Notes: generated by a model from the sequence alone, not told the origin. 64,000 nt of DNA from Spirosoma oryzae (GCF_003002825.1 NZ_PVTE01000001.1:1-64000), one strand, 5' to 3'; shown: positions 16,862-25,032, counted from the first letter of the stretch. Numbers and translations: made by a program.

Positions 16862-18223
16862 CTAAACGGCATCTGATAAACTGGTGAACGTAAAGTCGCG
16901 GATTTTCATCGGGGGAATCAGGTTACCGCCCGACCGGACGGGTTTGCCCAGGGCTTCGAGGTTGTTGAGCATGATGACCGGGCTTTCGTTGAAGCGGAAA
17001 TTCTTGACGGGGAATTTGATCTGTCCGTTCTCGATATAAAACGTCCCGTCGCGGGTTAGGCCGGTATAGAGCAGCGTCTGCGGGTCGACGGCGCGAATGT
17101 ACCACAGACGTGTGACGAGAATGCCTTTTTCCGTGCCCTTGATCATGTCGAGCAGCGACTGGTTTCCGCCCTGCACGATGAATCCCGCCGGGCCGGGAAT
17201 CGGCTTGACGCCTTTCTTGTCGGCCCAGTACCGCGAGTGGGGTATGTTCTTGACGACGCCGTTCTCGATCCAGGTCGTTTTTTCCTGGGGTAGTCCATCG
17301 TTGCCGCCACCACCCCCGAAGCGGCCACCGCCCCCACCACCTCCACCGCCAAACGGCGATAGCGGAAGCTCACTGTTCATGGGATCGGTATAGATCGTGA
17401 CGCGCTCGTCGAAGAGCCGTTCGCCCTGACGCGTGCCGCCCCCTTTCTTGCTCAAAAACGAACGACCTTCGTCGGCCGAGCGAGCGTCCATGCTGCGCAT
17501 CATATTCTGCAACAGTTCGACCGAAGCCGTGGGTTCGAGAATAACGGTATACTTGCCGGGTTCGAGCGCCCGCGCATTCACCGACGCGAGGGCTTTCTGC
17601 ATGGCCACTTCGGTGGTGCTGCGCGTATTCAGCTTGCCGACGTCGGTGAAATCGGGTCGGGCGTACCCCGAGCCGGTACCGTCGGCGGTACGGACCGTGA
17701 CAGAAAAGTCGACGTTGGTCGCTTTGTTGTAGCCGAATAACCCTTTACTGTTGCCAATGGCCGAAAAACCGGTAGTGTCTTCCATGTAGCCGGCGGCCGT
17801 GAGGTTTTTCTTGCGGCAGGGATCGATACTATCGAAGGTTGCCTGCGCCCGGAAGTCCGGGTCGATTTTCGCGGTGCTGTCGGCAAACGTCTGCGGGTCC
17901 AGGTACTGCTGTGGCCCCAGCATAGGCATGTATTCGGGATTCTCCGGAGCCAGCCGGGCAATCTCTTCGGCCCGCCGGACGGTTTTTTCCAGCGACGCGT
18001 TGTCGAATTCGTTGATGGTCGCCGTACCCGCTTTTTTGCCGAAAACGGCCGTTATCGCCAGACTCAGGTTATCCGACTCACCACTGGTCGACACGGCGTT
18101 GCGGGCGTAGCGGATGTTGCCCCGTCGACTACCCGACAGGTTGGCGCTCAGCTCGTCGGCCTTCGAGAAGGACAGTACCTTGTCGATGATCTGCCTGGCT
18201 TCTTCTTTGGACAGTATGGGCAT
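16862..18223 (-). CDS. tldE: TldE/PmbA-family protein, copy b
   Basis: A 453-residue TldE-type protein, a close paralogue of copy a: shared FSKADELS, RRGNIRYARNAVSTSGES, EYMPMLGPQQYL, FDSIDPCRKKNLTAAGYMED and the C-terminal LIPPMKIRDFTFTSLSDAV. It has no HExxxH motif, so it is the presumed non-catalytic partner of TldD. Unlike the other copies it contains a glycine-rich insertion near residue 290-305 (GGGGGGGGGRFGGGGG) in the surface loop before LPQEKTTWIENGVVKN; the DNA there is GCC/CACC-rich and may vary by slippage. No signal peptide. Confidence 0.88.
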   Translation of the reverse strand: MPILSKEEARQIIDKVLSFSKADELSANLSGSRRGNIRYARNAVSTSGESDNLSLAITAVFGKKAGTATINEFDNASLEKTVRRAEEIARLAPENPEYMPMLGPQQYLDPQTFADSTAKIDPDFRAQATFDSIDPCRKKNLTAAGYMEDTTGFSAIGNSKGLFGYNKATNVDFSVTVRTADGTGSGYARPDFTDVGKLNTRSTTEVAMQKALASVNARALEPGKYTVILEPTASVELLQNMMRSMDARSADEGRSFLSKKGGGTRQGERLFDERVTIYTDPMNSELPLSPFGGGGGGGGGRFGGGGGNDGLPQEKTTWIENGVVKNIPHSRYWADKKGVKPIPGPAGFIVQGGNQSLLDMIKGTEKGILVTRLWYIRAVDPQTLLYTGLTRDGTFYIENGQIKFPVKNFRFNESPVIMLNNLEALGKPVRSGGNLIPPMKIRDFTFTSLSDAV

Positions 18224-18238
18224 AGAGGAAGGGGGTAA

Positions 18239-18494
18239 GGTGTTCGGTATATGGTTTACGGTTTACGGTGGTTGCCGGCGTGTAGCCTGGACCCCCAGGT
18301 CCGGGTGGGCGCAAAGCGACCAAATAGCTGCCGCCTGCATAAGTTGCTTTGACGGATGCCCTGTTGCATCTACCACTCCTGCAACGTTGGGCTTCCGCCT
18401 GCAAGAGTTGCCCTGACGGGCACCCGGACCTGGAGGTCCAGGCTACACGCCGGCGGTAGCCACTGTAAACTGTAAACCGTATACCGAACACCGA
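18239..18494. repeat. NPE5, nested palindromic element (subtype I, reverse)
   Basis: Outer arms (GGTATATGGTTTACGGTTTA and its complement near 18465-18490) enclose inner arms at 18282-18307 and 18421-18446. The left inner arm reads GGACCCCCAGGTCC, one mismatch from its partner. The centre has the reverse orientation as in NPE3 and contains a partial internal duplication (GCCGCCTGCATAAGTTGC, later TTCCGCCTGCAAGAGTTGC). It lies between tldE copy b and tldD copy a. Confidence 0.88.
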
Positions 18495-18495
18495 T

Positions 18496-20136
18496 TTAGA
18501 TTTTCCGGGCGGTGTTGATGACATTGACGCCTTTGAAACGGGCCGTGGCGCTGCCGTGCGAAACGGCGCTGCTTTGGGACGGTTGTCCTTTCCCATCGCT
18601 GAACGCACCCCCCAGCCGGTAATCGCTCTCGTCGCAGACGGCTACGCAGGAGTTCCAGAACTCACGGGTGTTGGCCTGATAGGCGACGTCTTTGAGCATA
18701 CCCACGATTTGTCCGTTCTTGATTTCGTAGAACAACTGACCGCCGAACTGGAAGTTGTAGCGCTGCTGATCGATGGAGAACGAACCGTCGCCGATGATGT
18801 AGATGCCTTTGTCGACACCCTTGATCATATCCTGTACCGACAGCGGGGTTTTACCCGGTGCCAGCGATACGTTCGGCATGCGCTGGAACTGCACCGAACT
18901 CCAGTTGTCGGCGTAGCAGCAGCCCTGCGATTCTTTCTCGCCAATGATGTGTACCTGATCGCGGATAGCCTGGTAGTTGACCAGAATGCCGTCTTTCACC
19001 AGATCCCAGCGTTTGGTTTTGACGCCCTCGTCGTCCCAGCCGACGGCCCCCAGCGAACCAGTCTGCGTTTTGTCGGCGAAGAAGTTGACGACCGGGCTAC
19101 CGTAGTTAAAGTTCTTCGACTTCCACTTGTCGAGCGTGACAAACGATGTACCGGCGTAGTTGGCTTCGTAACCCAGCACGCGGTCGAGTTCCAGGGGGTG
19201 TCCCACCGACTCGTGGATAGTCAGCCAGGTGTGCGAGGGGTCGAGGACCAGATCATACTTACCCGCTTCGACCGATTTCGCCGACAGCTTTTCCTTGGCC
19301 TGCTTGGCTGCTGCGGTGATGTCTTCGAGCATGTCGTAGCCCATGTTGTAGCGGGTCGTGACGCCCCCTACCTTGTCAGACGGGTTCACCTGTAGGTACT
19401 CGTAGCCCATTCCCATTGGAGCGCTGAGTGAGTCGCGGGTGGCAAACCGGCCGTTCTGCGGATCGACAGCCGTAACGGTGAAGTTGGGTCCGATCCGGTG
19501 AATGTCCTGATCGGCGTAGGTCCCGTCGGTCGACGCAAAGTACTTCTGCTCGTTGATTTGCAGCAGCACGTTGTTGACGAAGTTGGCCCCGTTTTTCATC
19601 GCAGCCGCGTTACAGGCCAGCAACAGTTCGACCTTTTCCTTGACCGGCACTTCGAAGGCGTTTTTCTTGATCGGTGCTTTCCAGCTTACCTCGCCAAACC
19701 CCTGTTGGGGTGCCAGTTGAACCGGCTCGGTCAGCAGACGGGCGTTGGCTTTCGCGATGGCTACGGCCGTCTCAGCCGCTTTGGCGACTACTGACTCGTC
19801 GCGGGCGTCGCCCACCGAGGCAAAGCCCCAGCATCCATTGGCAATGACCCGGACGCCCACGCCAAACGACTCCGAGTTAACGATGCCCTGTACTTTATTT
19901 TCGCGCGTCAGTACAGACTGGTTGAGGTAGCGGCCAATGCGTACGTCGGCGTAGGTAGCGCCTTTGGCTTTGGCAGCATTGAGGGCTGCGTCGGCCAGTC
20001 GTTTTTTAACGGTTATATCCAGACCCGGTTCCAGCAGCGCTTCGGGGGCTACCGTACGGGCGAAAGCGGGTACCGCCGGCATCATCATGCCCAGCGCGCC
20101 CATACTCATCAATTGGTTAAAATCGCGTCGTTTCAA
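18496..20136 (-). CDS. tldD: TldD-family zinc metalloprotease, copy a
   Basis: A 546-residue TldD, the same length as copy b and very similar throughout, with HESVGH at the same position (308-313) and the same GCCYADNWSSVQFQRM and DGSFSIDQQRYNFQFGGQ segments in the C-terminal domain. The N-terminus MKRRDFNQLMSMGALGMMMP, then AVPAFA, again resembles a twin-arginine export signal. It is the catalytic zinc peptidase half, presumably paired with tldE copy a or b. It arose with copy b by tandem duplication of a tldE-tldD unit. Confidence 0.9.
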   Translation of the reverse strand: MKRRDFNQLMSMGALGMMMPAVPAFARTVAPEALLEPGLDITVKKRLADAALNAAKAKGATYADVRIGRYLNQSVLTRENKVQGIVNSESFGVGVRVIANGCWGFASVGDARDESVVAKAAETAVAIAKANARLLTEPVQLAPQQGFGEVSWKAPIKKNAFEVPVKEKVELLLACNAAAMKNGANFVNNVLLQINEQKYFASTDGTYADQDIHRIGPNFTVTAVDPQNGRFATRDSLSAPMGMGYEYLQVNPSDKVGGVTTRYNMGYDMLEDITAAAKQAKEKLSAKSVEAGKYDLVLDPSHTWLTIHESVGHPLELDRVLGYEANYAGTSFVTLDKWKSKNFNYGSPVVNFFADKTQTGSLGAVGWDDEGVKTKRWDLVKDGILVNYQAIRDQVHIIGEKESQGCCYADNWSSVQFQRMPNVSLAPGKTPLSVQDMIKGVDKGIYIIGDGSFSIDQQRYNFQFGGQLFYEIKNGQIVGMLKDVAYQANTREFWNSCVAVCDESDYRLGGAFSDGKGQPSQSSAVSHGSATARFKGVNVINTARKI

Positions 20137-20154
20137 GGTTGTGAAGAAGTTTAA

Positions 20155-20315
20155 GGTTTGTGGTTTACAGTTTTCGGTATACGGTTTACGGTGGCCACGC
20201 GGTGGTCGCCACCGTGGTGCGGTTCGTCATACAGTGGCTGACGTATCTATGCAGTGTGGGGCGGGTCGTAGCGGGTCCACACTGCACCGTTAACTGTATA
20301 CCGAATACCCGTAAA
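20155..20315. repeat. NPE6, nested palindromic element (subtype II, inverted centre)
   Basis: The outer arms (TTTCGGTATACGGTTTACGG and TAACTGTATACCGAATAC) enclose GTGGCCACGCGGTGGTCGCC, ACCGTGG, GCGGTTCGTCATACAGTGGC. This is the reverse complement of the NPE4 centre, with a few changes and without the duplicated 14-mer. It lies between tldD copy a and tldE copy a, the position equivalent to NPE4. Confidence 0.8.
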
Positions 20316-21650
20316 CTAAACGGCATCGGAGAGGCTGGTGAAGGTGAAGTCGCGGATTTTCATCGGCGGGACGAGGTTACCGCCCATACGAACGGGTTTG
20401 CCCAGGGCTTCGAGGTTGTTGAGCATGATGACCGGGCTCTCGTTGAAGCGGAAGTTCTTGACGGGGAATTTGATCTGTCCGTTCTCAATATAGAACGTCC
20501 CGTCGCGGGTCAGGCCCGTGTAGAGCAGCGTTTGCGGATCGACCGGGCGGATGTACCAGAAGCGCGTAACGAGAATACCTTTCTCCGTGCTTTTGATCAT
20601 GTCGGCCAGCGATTGTGTACCGCCTTCCATGATAAAATTACCGCCCGGCGGGGTGGCATGAACACCTTTTTTCTCCGCCCAGTAGCGTGAGTATGGCATA
20701 TTTTTAACTACTCCCTTTTCAATCCAGGTCACCTTCTCCTGCGGACGACCGTCACCACTGAACGCGCCACCAGGAACCTCTGGGTTGGTCGGGTCGGAGT
20801 AGATCGTGACGCGTTCATCGAAGAGCTTTTCGCCCAGGCGTGTGCCGCCCCCTTTTTTACTCAGAAACGAACGACCTTCGTCGGCCGAGCGAGCGTCCAT
20901 CGACCGGAACATAGCCGCCATCAGCGATGCATCGACATTGGCTACCAGAGCCGCCGGTTCGAGAATGACGGTGTACTTGCCGGGTTCGAGCGCGCGGGCG
21001 CTGCTCGATGCCTGCGCCTTCTGCATGGCGATTTCAGTCGCGTCTTTGGTATTCAGCTTGCTGACGTCAGTAACGTCGCGGGTGGCGTAGCCGGAGCCCA
21101 TCCCATCCGCCGTGCGGACCGTAACCGAAAATTCGACCGACGTATCGCGGTTGTAGGCCGACAGTCCTTTCGTGTTGCCGATCGCGTTGAAGCGGGTGGC
21201 ATCTTCCATGTAGCCGGCGGCCGTGAGGTTTTTCTTGCGGCAGGGGTCGATGCTGTCGAAGGTGGCCTGCGCCCGGAAGTCGGGCGTGATGTCGGCGGTC
21301 GATTGCGCGTAGGGGTTGGTCTTCAGGTACTGCTGCGGCCCCAGCATAGGCATGTATTCAGGGTTCTCCGGGGCTAGCCGGGCGACTTCCTCGGCCCGTC
21401 GGACGGTCTTCTCCAGCGACGCATCGTCGAATTCATTGATGGTTGCCGTGCCGGTTTTTTTGCCGAAAGCTGCTGTGACGGCAAGGGAGAGATTCGTGCT
21501 TTCACCGCTGGTCGATACGGCGTTACGGGCGTAGCGGATGTTGCCGCGTCGGCCCCCCGACATATTGACGCTTAGTTCATCGGCCTTTGAGAAGGACAGT
21601 ACTTTGTCGATAATTCGCTTTGCTTCTGCCTCAGTAAGTAAGGTCGTCAT
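20316..21650 (-). CDS. tldE: TldE/PmbA-family protein, copy a (first gene of the operon)
   Basis: A 444-residue TldE-type protein and the promoter-proximal gene of the long operon. It shares the same N-terminal (FSKADELSVNMSGGRRGNIR) and C-terminal (MKIRDFTFTSLSDAV) blocks as copy b and is nearer to it than to copy c. It lacks the HExxxH zinc site and a signal peptide. It lacks the Gly-rich insertion of copy b, having GGAFSGDGRPQEK at that place. The presence of three TldE for two TldD raises the possibility of alternative heterodimers. Confidence 0.88.
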   Translation of the reverse strand: MTTLLTEAEAKRIIDKVLSFSKADELSVNMSGGRRGNIRYARNAVSTSGESTNLSLAVTAAFGKKTGTATINEFDDASLEKTVRRAEEVARLAPENPEYMPMLGPQQYLKTNPYAQSTADITPDFRAQATFDSIDPCRKKNLTAAGYMEDATRFNAIGNTKGLSAYNRDTSVEFSVTVRTADGMGSGYATRDVTDVSKLNTKDATEIAMQKAQASSSARALEPGKYTVILEPAALVANVDASLMAAMFRSMDARSADEGRSFLSKKGGGTRLGEKLFDERVTIYSDPTNPEVPGGAFSGDGRPQEKVTWIEKGVVKNMPYSRYWAEKKGVHATPPGGNFIMEGGTQSLADMIKSTEKGILVTRFWYIRPVDPQTLLYTGLTRDGTFYIENGQIKFPVKNFRFNESPVIMLNNLEALGKPVRMGGNLVPPMKIRDFTFTSLSDAV

Positions 21651-21732
21651 TCCTTGTTGAGAAGTTAAGATAACTCGGTTTAGGTTGCGTTTATCGTGAA
21701 CCGAATTGTATAGATAGCAAAATTTGTTGGAA

Positions 21733-21740
21733 CAAAAATA
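21733..21740 (-). promoter_or_regulatory. candidate -7 box (TATTTTTG) of the tld/MoxR operon
   Basis: On the minus strand this reads TATTTTTG, matching TAnnTTTG, 82 bases upstream of the first tldE start. The terminator at 21842-21877 lies just upstream, so the operon is likely to begin here. No -33 element at the usual distance was clear. Confidence 0.5.
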
Positions 21741-21841
21741 CGCGTAGGGCCAAATTTATGCCGCTGATGATGGGCTACGGCTGGCGGAATGCCGAAATAT
21801 TGGTGCTGAAAAGCGAATAATCGGTCGTGTACCCAAAAATG

Positions 21842-21877
21842 ACGAATCCCGAACCGTTGCGACGATTCGGGATTCGT
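21842..21877 (-). terminator. rho-independent terminator after the dipeptidase operon
   Basis: Perfect 12-base arms (21842-21853, ACGAATCCCGAA, and 21866-21877) flank a 12-base loop. On the minus strand the hairpin is followed by CATTTTTGG. It closes the transcription unit coming from the dipeptidase gene and separates it from the tld operon promoter at about 21.74 kb. Confidence 0.75.
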
Positions 21878-22013
21878 GTAGTCGCGCCTGCATAGGTGCC
21901 CGTCAGGGCAACTATGCAGGCGGTAGCCAATTGGTCGCTATGCGTCCACCCGGACGTGGACCGGTCTGCGCCACTGTGACCACCGTAAACTGTAAACCGA
22001 AAATCGTAAACTG
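21878..22013. repeat. NPE7, nested palindromic element (degraded)
   Basis: It contains GCCCGTCAGGGCAACTATGC, AGGCGGTAGCCAATTGGTCG and a decayed right inner arm (CACCCGGACGTGGACCGG), then CCACCGTAAACTGTAAACCG as the right outer arm. It has the forward orientation, like NPE9 and NPE11. The left outer and inner arms are missing. Confidence 0.75.
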
Positions 22014-22015
22014 AC

Positions 22016-23086
22016 TTAAGCCCAGGCCCGGCGGAGGAAGCGGAGCCAGTTGCCGTGCATGACATTGGCGATGTCCGCGTCGGTATAGCCGCGCTGCCGA
22101 AGGAGGTCCGGGATTTTTTGCAGATCGGCGATGGTGTCGAGGTCGTAGGGGCACTGCTCTTTACCGAATGCACCGTCGAGGTCGGAGCCGATGCCGATGT
22201 GGTTGGCGTTGCCCGCCAGTTGGCAGATATGGTCGAGGTGGTCGATCATCACCGACAGCGAACAGTTTGTCGATTCGGGTGTCGACGTGCCCCGTACCCA
22301 GCCGGGAACCATCATCCACGCATCCAGTGGTCCGCCAATGACCGCGTCGCGGGCGATTAGTTCGCGGAGCTGCTCGTCGGAAAACTGCCGGTTATGGTTG
22401 ACCAGGGCGCGGCAGTTGTGGTGACTGGCCCAGACAGGGCCGTTGAAGTGGTCGAGGGCGTCGCGGAAACTGTCGTCGGAGAGGTGCGTCGCGTCGAGGA
22501 TGATGTTGAGCCGTTCCATTTCGCGGAGCAGATCGTGTCCCATCGGCCCCATCGGCCCCGTCGCATCGGTGCCCTGCGCATACCGGCCGGGACCGTAGTG
22601 GGCGGGACCGATGGCTCGCAGGCCGTAGTCGTAGGCGCGCTGCACATGATCGACCGTGACCAGCGAGTCGGCACCTTCCAGGCTCAGGATGTAGCCAATC
22701 GGCTTGTCGTCGACGGGATCGTTATCGCTCCACAACACCAGGTGGGCTTCCAGTTCGTCCAGGTTGCGAATCGGTGTCATCTGGCCGTCGTCGACCATGG
22801 CTTCGTACCACATGCGCTGCCCCTGCGTCTGGGCCCACGCCTGTTCGGGCGACTGCCAGCCGGGCAACGGATTGTCGGGGGCAACGTAACGGGCAATCTG
22901 CGTGGCCACGACCAGCCCCACCTTGCCCCGGCGCAAATCGGGGAGCGAAACCGTGCCTTTCGCGCGGTCGGGCTTATCGGTCATGCCCTGTTCGCGTTGC
23001 CGAATCTGATGTGCGGTCTGCCGCAGGTCGCGGTTCCACTCCATCGCGTTCATACTCAGGTCTAAATGGGCGTCGATTGTAAACAT
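22016..23086 (-). CDS. membrane dipeptidase (peptidase family M19)
   Basis: A 356-residue zinc dipeptidase of the renal-dipeptidase (M19) type. Seen are the N-terminal DAHLDL (HxD-type metal site, residues 5-9), SLEGADSL with the bridging Glu near 120, LDATHLSDDSF and ASHHNCRAL with metal-binding His residues near 215 and 235, and GSDLDGAFG near 310. M19 enzymes hydrolyse a wide range of dipeptides, including those with a C-terminal D-residue. A longer start at 23215 would add 43 residues encoded by NPE8 (including HPDVDVQAT) and is rejected. It is the last gene before the terminator and its neighbours point to D-amino acid use. Confidence 0.88.
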   Translation of the reverse strand: MFTIDAHLDLSMNAMEWNRDLRQTAHQIRQREQGMTDKPDRAKGTVSLPDLRRGKVGLVVATQIARYVAPDNPLPGWQSPEQAWAQTQGQRMWYEAMVDDGQMTPIRNLDELEAHLVLWSDNDPVDDKPIGYILSLEGADSLVTVDHVQRAYDYGLRAIGPAHYGPGRYAQGTDATGPMGPMGHDLLREMERLNIILDATHLSDDSFRDALDHFNGPVWASHHNCRALVNHNRQFSDEQLRELIARDAVIGGPLDAWMMVPGWVRGTSTPESTNCSLSVMIDHLDHICQLAGNANHIGIGSDLDGAFGKEQCPYDLDTIADLQKIPDLLRQRGYTDADIANVMHGNWLRFLRRAWA

Positions 23087-23308
23087 AGTTCTCGGTTTTC
23101 GGTATTCCGTTTTCGGTTTACGGTGGGCAGCGTTCTGTCGCACGATGGGTTGCAATGTGTGCATCTGTGTAGCCTGGACGTCCACGTCCGGGTGGCTGTT
23201 AAGCCAATTACGCAAGGCGGTATTTTTGTTGCCCTGTCGGGCACCCGGACGTGGACGTCCAGGCTACACAGATGCGTCAGCCACTGTAAACCGAAAACTG
23301 TATACTCT
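23087..23308. repeat. NPE8, nested palindromic element (symmetric centre)
   Basis: Outer arms are of the GTTTTCGGTTTACGGTGG type. Perfect 26-base inner arms lie at 23168-23193 and 23243-23268 (GTAGCCTGGACGTCCACGTC...). The centre has the left half of a forward copy (GCTGTTAAGCCAATTACGCA) and the right half of a reverse copy (GTTGCCCTGTCGGGC), so it looks like a recombinant. It lies between the dipeptidase and the PLP-enzyme gene. Confidence 0.88.
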
Positions 23309-23310
23309 TA

Positions 23311-24417
23311 TTACACTGTCAGAACCCGGTCGCGGGCGGTAGTTTTCCAGGTGCCGGACAGATGACCTTGCTCGATGGTACGGGCCCGGTCGAACAGGGC
23401 GACGGTGGGGCAGATGTGGTGGGGTAAGCCGTACAGCACGTCACCGATGCGATACGAATGATCGTCGCCCGCATCGACAGTCAGGTGTTCTTCGCTCTGC
23501 CCGGTAGCCCGCAGGTCGGGTGCGTTGAGAAAGGTAAGGCGCTGCGCCAGTTCCCCCTCAGCCGCTACCGATTTGTGGCCAATGTCGATGCAAAGTGTAG
23601 TCGGCGTTGGCAGGGAAATCACCCGGCCGACGACCAGGGCGGCTGGCTCGAACGGTTGTTCGGGCAGGGTCGTGCCGTAGCCCTTGTCCCAGTAAATGAA
23701 CGTACCGGGGCTGCATTCCACATCCGGGCGCTGGGCATGAATCGGAAAAGTCGGACTGCCACCGGCCACGATAATCGGATCGAAGCCGAGGGCGCGCAAC
23801 TGCTCGCGTAGCTGGGCAACGGGGGCAAAGGCCGCATCGCAACGGGCCGCCCGTACGCTCAGGTCGGTGTCGCGGAGGTGGCCGTCATAGGCGTGTAGTC
23901 CCACCGGCTGAATGCCGGACAGGGTTGCCAGTTGCTGGTACAGCGTCGCGGCCCGGTCGTCGGCCAGAATACCCGTGCGGTTCATGCCGACGTTCAGGTC
24001 GAGATACACCGGTATGGACAGACCCGCGTCCGTTGCCCGTTCCGCCAGTTGTTCAGCCGTACCGAGATTATCGATCAGGCAGGCAAAGCGTGTGTCCGGA
24101 TAGGCTCGGATCAGCGCGATCAGGCGCTGCTGTTTGGCCCCCACCGGCTGATACGCCAGCAGCACGTCGGGCGCGCCGGCTTCTGCCAGCATCTCGGCTT
24201 CGGCAATGGTCGCGCACTTGAATTTACGAATGCCCGCGTCGAGCAGTAACCGGCTCGCATCGGGCGACTTGTGCGTTTTGACGTGTGGCCGTAGTCGAGA
24301 CACATCATCGACATAAGCCAGCAGCCGGTCGATGTTCTGCCGGACGCGGTCGGGGTAGATCACCAGGGCCGGTGTGTCGAGTGCATCGACATCGGTGATC
24401 GTGTACCAGTTTGTCAT
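23311..24417 (-). CDS. D-threonine aldolase-family PLP enzyme
   Basis: A 368-residue fold-type III PLP enzyme (alanine-racemase-like barrel plus D-serine-dehydratase-like C-terminal domain). Seen are LDTPALVIYPDRVRQNI at the N-terminus, RPHVKTHK with the PLP lysine (K47 is the likely one), the NVGMNRTGI strand near 165, and the C-terminal metal site HxxxC (GLPHHICPTVALFD). Family members split D-threonine or dehydrate D-serine with a divalent metal; the exact substrate cannot be told from sequence. RidA and a GntP permease lie just upstream in the same direction, and RidA removes the 2-aminoacrylate-type intermediates that such enzymes can release. Confidence 0.85.
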   Translation of the reverse strand: MTNWYTITDVDALDTPALVIYPDRVRQNIDRLLAYVDDVSRLRPHVKTHKSPDASRLLLDAGIRKFKCATIAEAEMLAEAGAPDVLLAYQPVGAKQQRLIALIRAYPDTRFACLIDNLGTAEQLAERATDAGLSIPVYLDLNVGMNRTGILADDRAATLYQQLATLSGIQPVGLHAYDGHLRDTDLSVRAARCDAAFAPVAQLREQLRALGFDPIIVAGGSPTFPIHAQRPDVECSPGTFIYWDKGYGTTLPEQPFEPAALVVGRVISLPTPTTLCIDIGHKSVAAEGELAQRLTFLNAPDLRATGQSEEHLTVDAGDDHSYRIGDVLYGLPHHICPTVALFDRARTIEQGHLSGTWKTTARDRVLTV

Positions 24418-24440
24418 GAGAGGGAGAGATTAAACACCTT

Positions 24441-24538
24441 TTTTAAACACAGAGGACATGGAGGTTTCACAGAGAAAACAGAGCGTTATTCGTTCTTCGT
24501 GCGCTCCGTGAAACCTCCGTGCCTCGGTGTTTAAAAAA
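24441..24538. repeat. inverted repeat of the CACAGAGG...GGTTTCACAGAG type
   Basis: The arms at 24441-24474 (TTTTAAACACAGAGGACATG, then GAGGTTTCACAGAG) and 24504-24538 are imperfect complements around a 29-base loop. It fills the gap between the PLP enzyme and RidA genes. A similar single stretch (AAACACGGAGTGACAGAGGC, then TTTCACAGAG) lies at about 12006-12035 between the MoxR and DUF4159 genes. Confidence 0.75.
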
Positions 24539-24540
24539 GA

Positions 24541-25032
24541 TTACACCAGTTCGAATAGCGCTTCGATCTCGACGGGGATGTTGTCGGGCAGGGAGCCAAA
24601 GCCAACGGCCGATCGAACGCCGATGCCATTTTCTTCCCCCCATACCTGCGCGAGAAGTTCGCTGCATCCGTTGATGATGTACGGATGCCGTTCGAAGTCG
24701 GGCGTGCAGTTGACCATGCCGAGCACTTTGATGACGCGCTTCACCCGGTCGAGGCTACCGAGGTGGGTTTGAATGGTCGACAGGATGGTCAGGCCCACCT
24801 GCCGGGCGGCCAGTTTGCCCTGCTCCATGTTCATGTCGGCCGGATTGGCATCGGTACCAATGCGGCCGATAATCAGGCTTTTATCGTCCTGCACTGGTCC
24901 GTGACCCGAGACGTACAGGTACTTACCGTCGATCAGATACGGCTTGTAGACCCCCAGTGGCCGGGGGGCGGGGGGCAGGGTCAGATTCAGTTGGGCAAAA
25001 GCCGCTTCAGGTGAGATTGTGTCGATGGACAT
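24541..25032 (-). CDS. ridA: RidA-family deaminase
   Basis: A 163-residue YjgF/RidA-family protein. The conserved blocks are KYLYVSGHGPVQDD, QVGLTILSTIQTHLGSLDRV, KVLGMVNCTPDF and the C-terminal GFGSLPDNIPVEIEALFEL. RidA hydrolyses reactive enamine or imine intermediates released by PLP enzymes, which suits its place directly upstream of the D-threonine-aldolase-like gene. The member is longer than the 130-residue classical RidA and belongs to the longer subgroup. The start at 25032 (MSIDTISPEAAF) is chosen because the upstream ATG at 25065 adds only 11 poorly conserved residues next to the NPE9 edge. Confidence 0.85.
   Translation of the reverse strand: MSIDTISPEAAFAQLNLTLPPAPRPLGVYKPYLIDGKYLYVSGHGPVQDDKSLIIGRIGTDANPADMNMEQGKLAARQVGLTILSTIQTHLGSLDRVKRVIKVLGMVNCTPDFERHPYIINGCSELLAQVWGEENGIGVRSAVGFGSLPDNIPVEIEALFELV

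Noticed and set aside
18556..19395. 279-codon plus-strand frame opposite tldD copy a
   Set aside because: It mirrors the frame seen opposite tldD copy b and exists only because codon bias leaves the antisense strand open.
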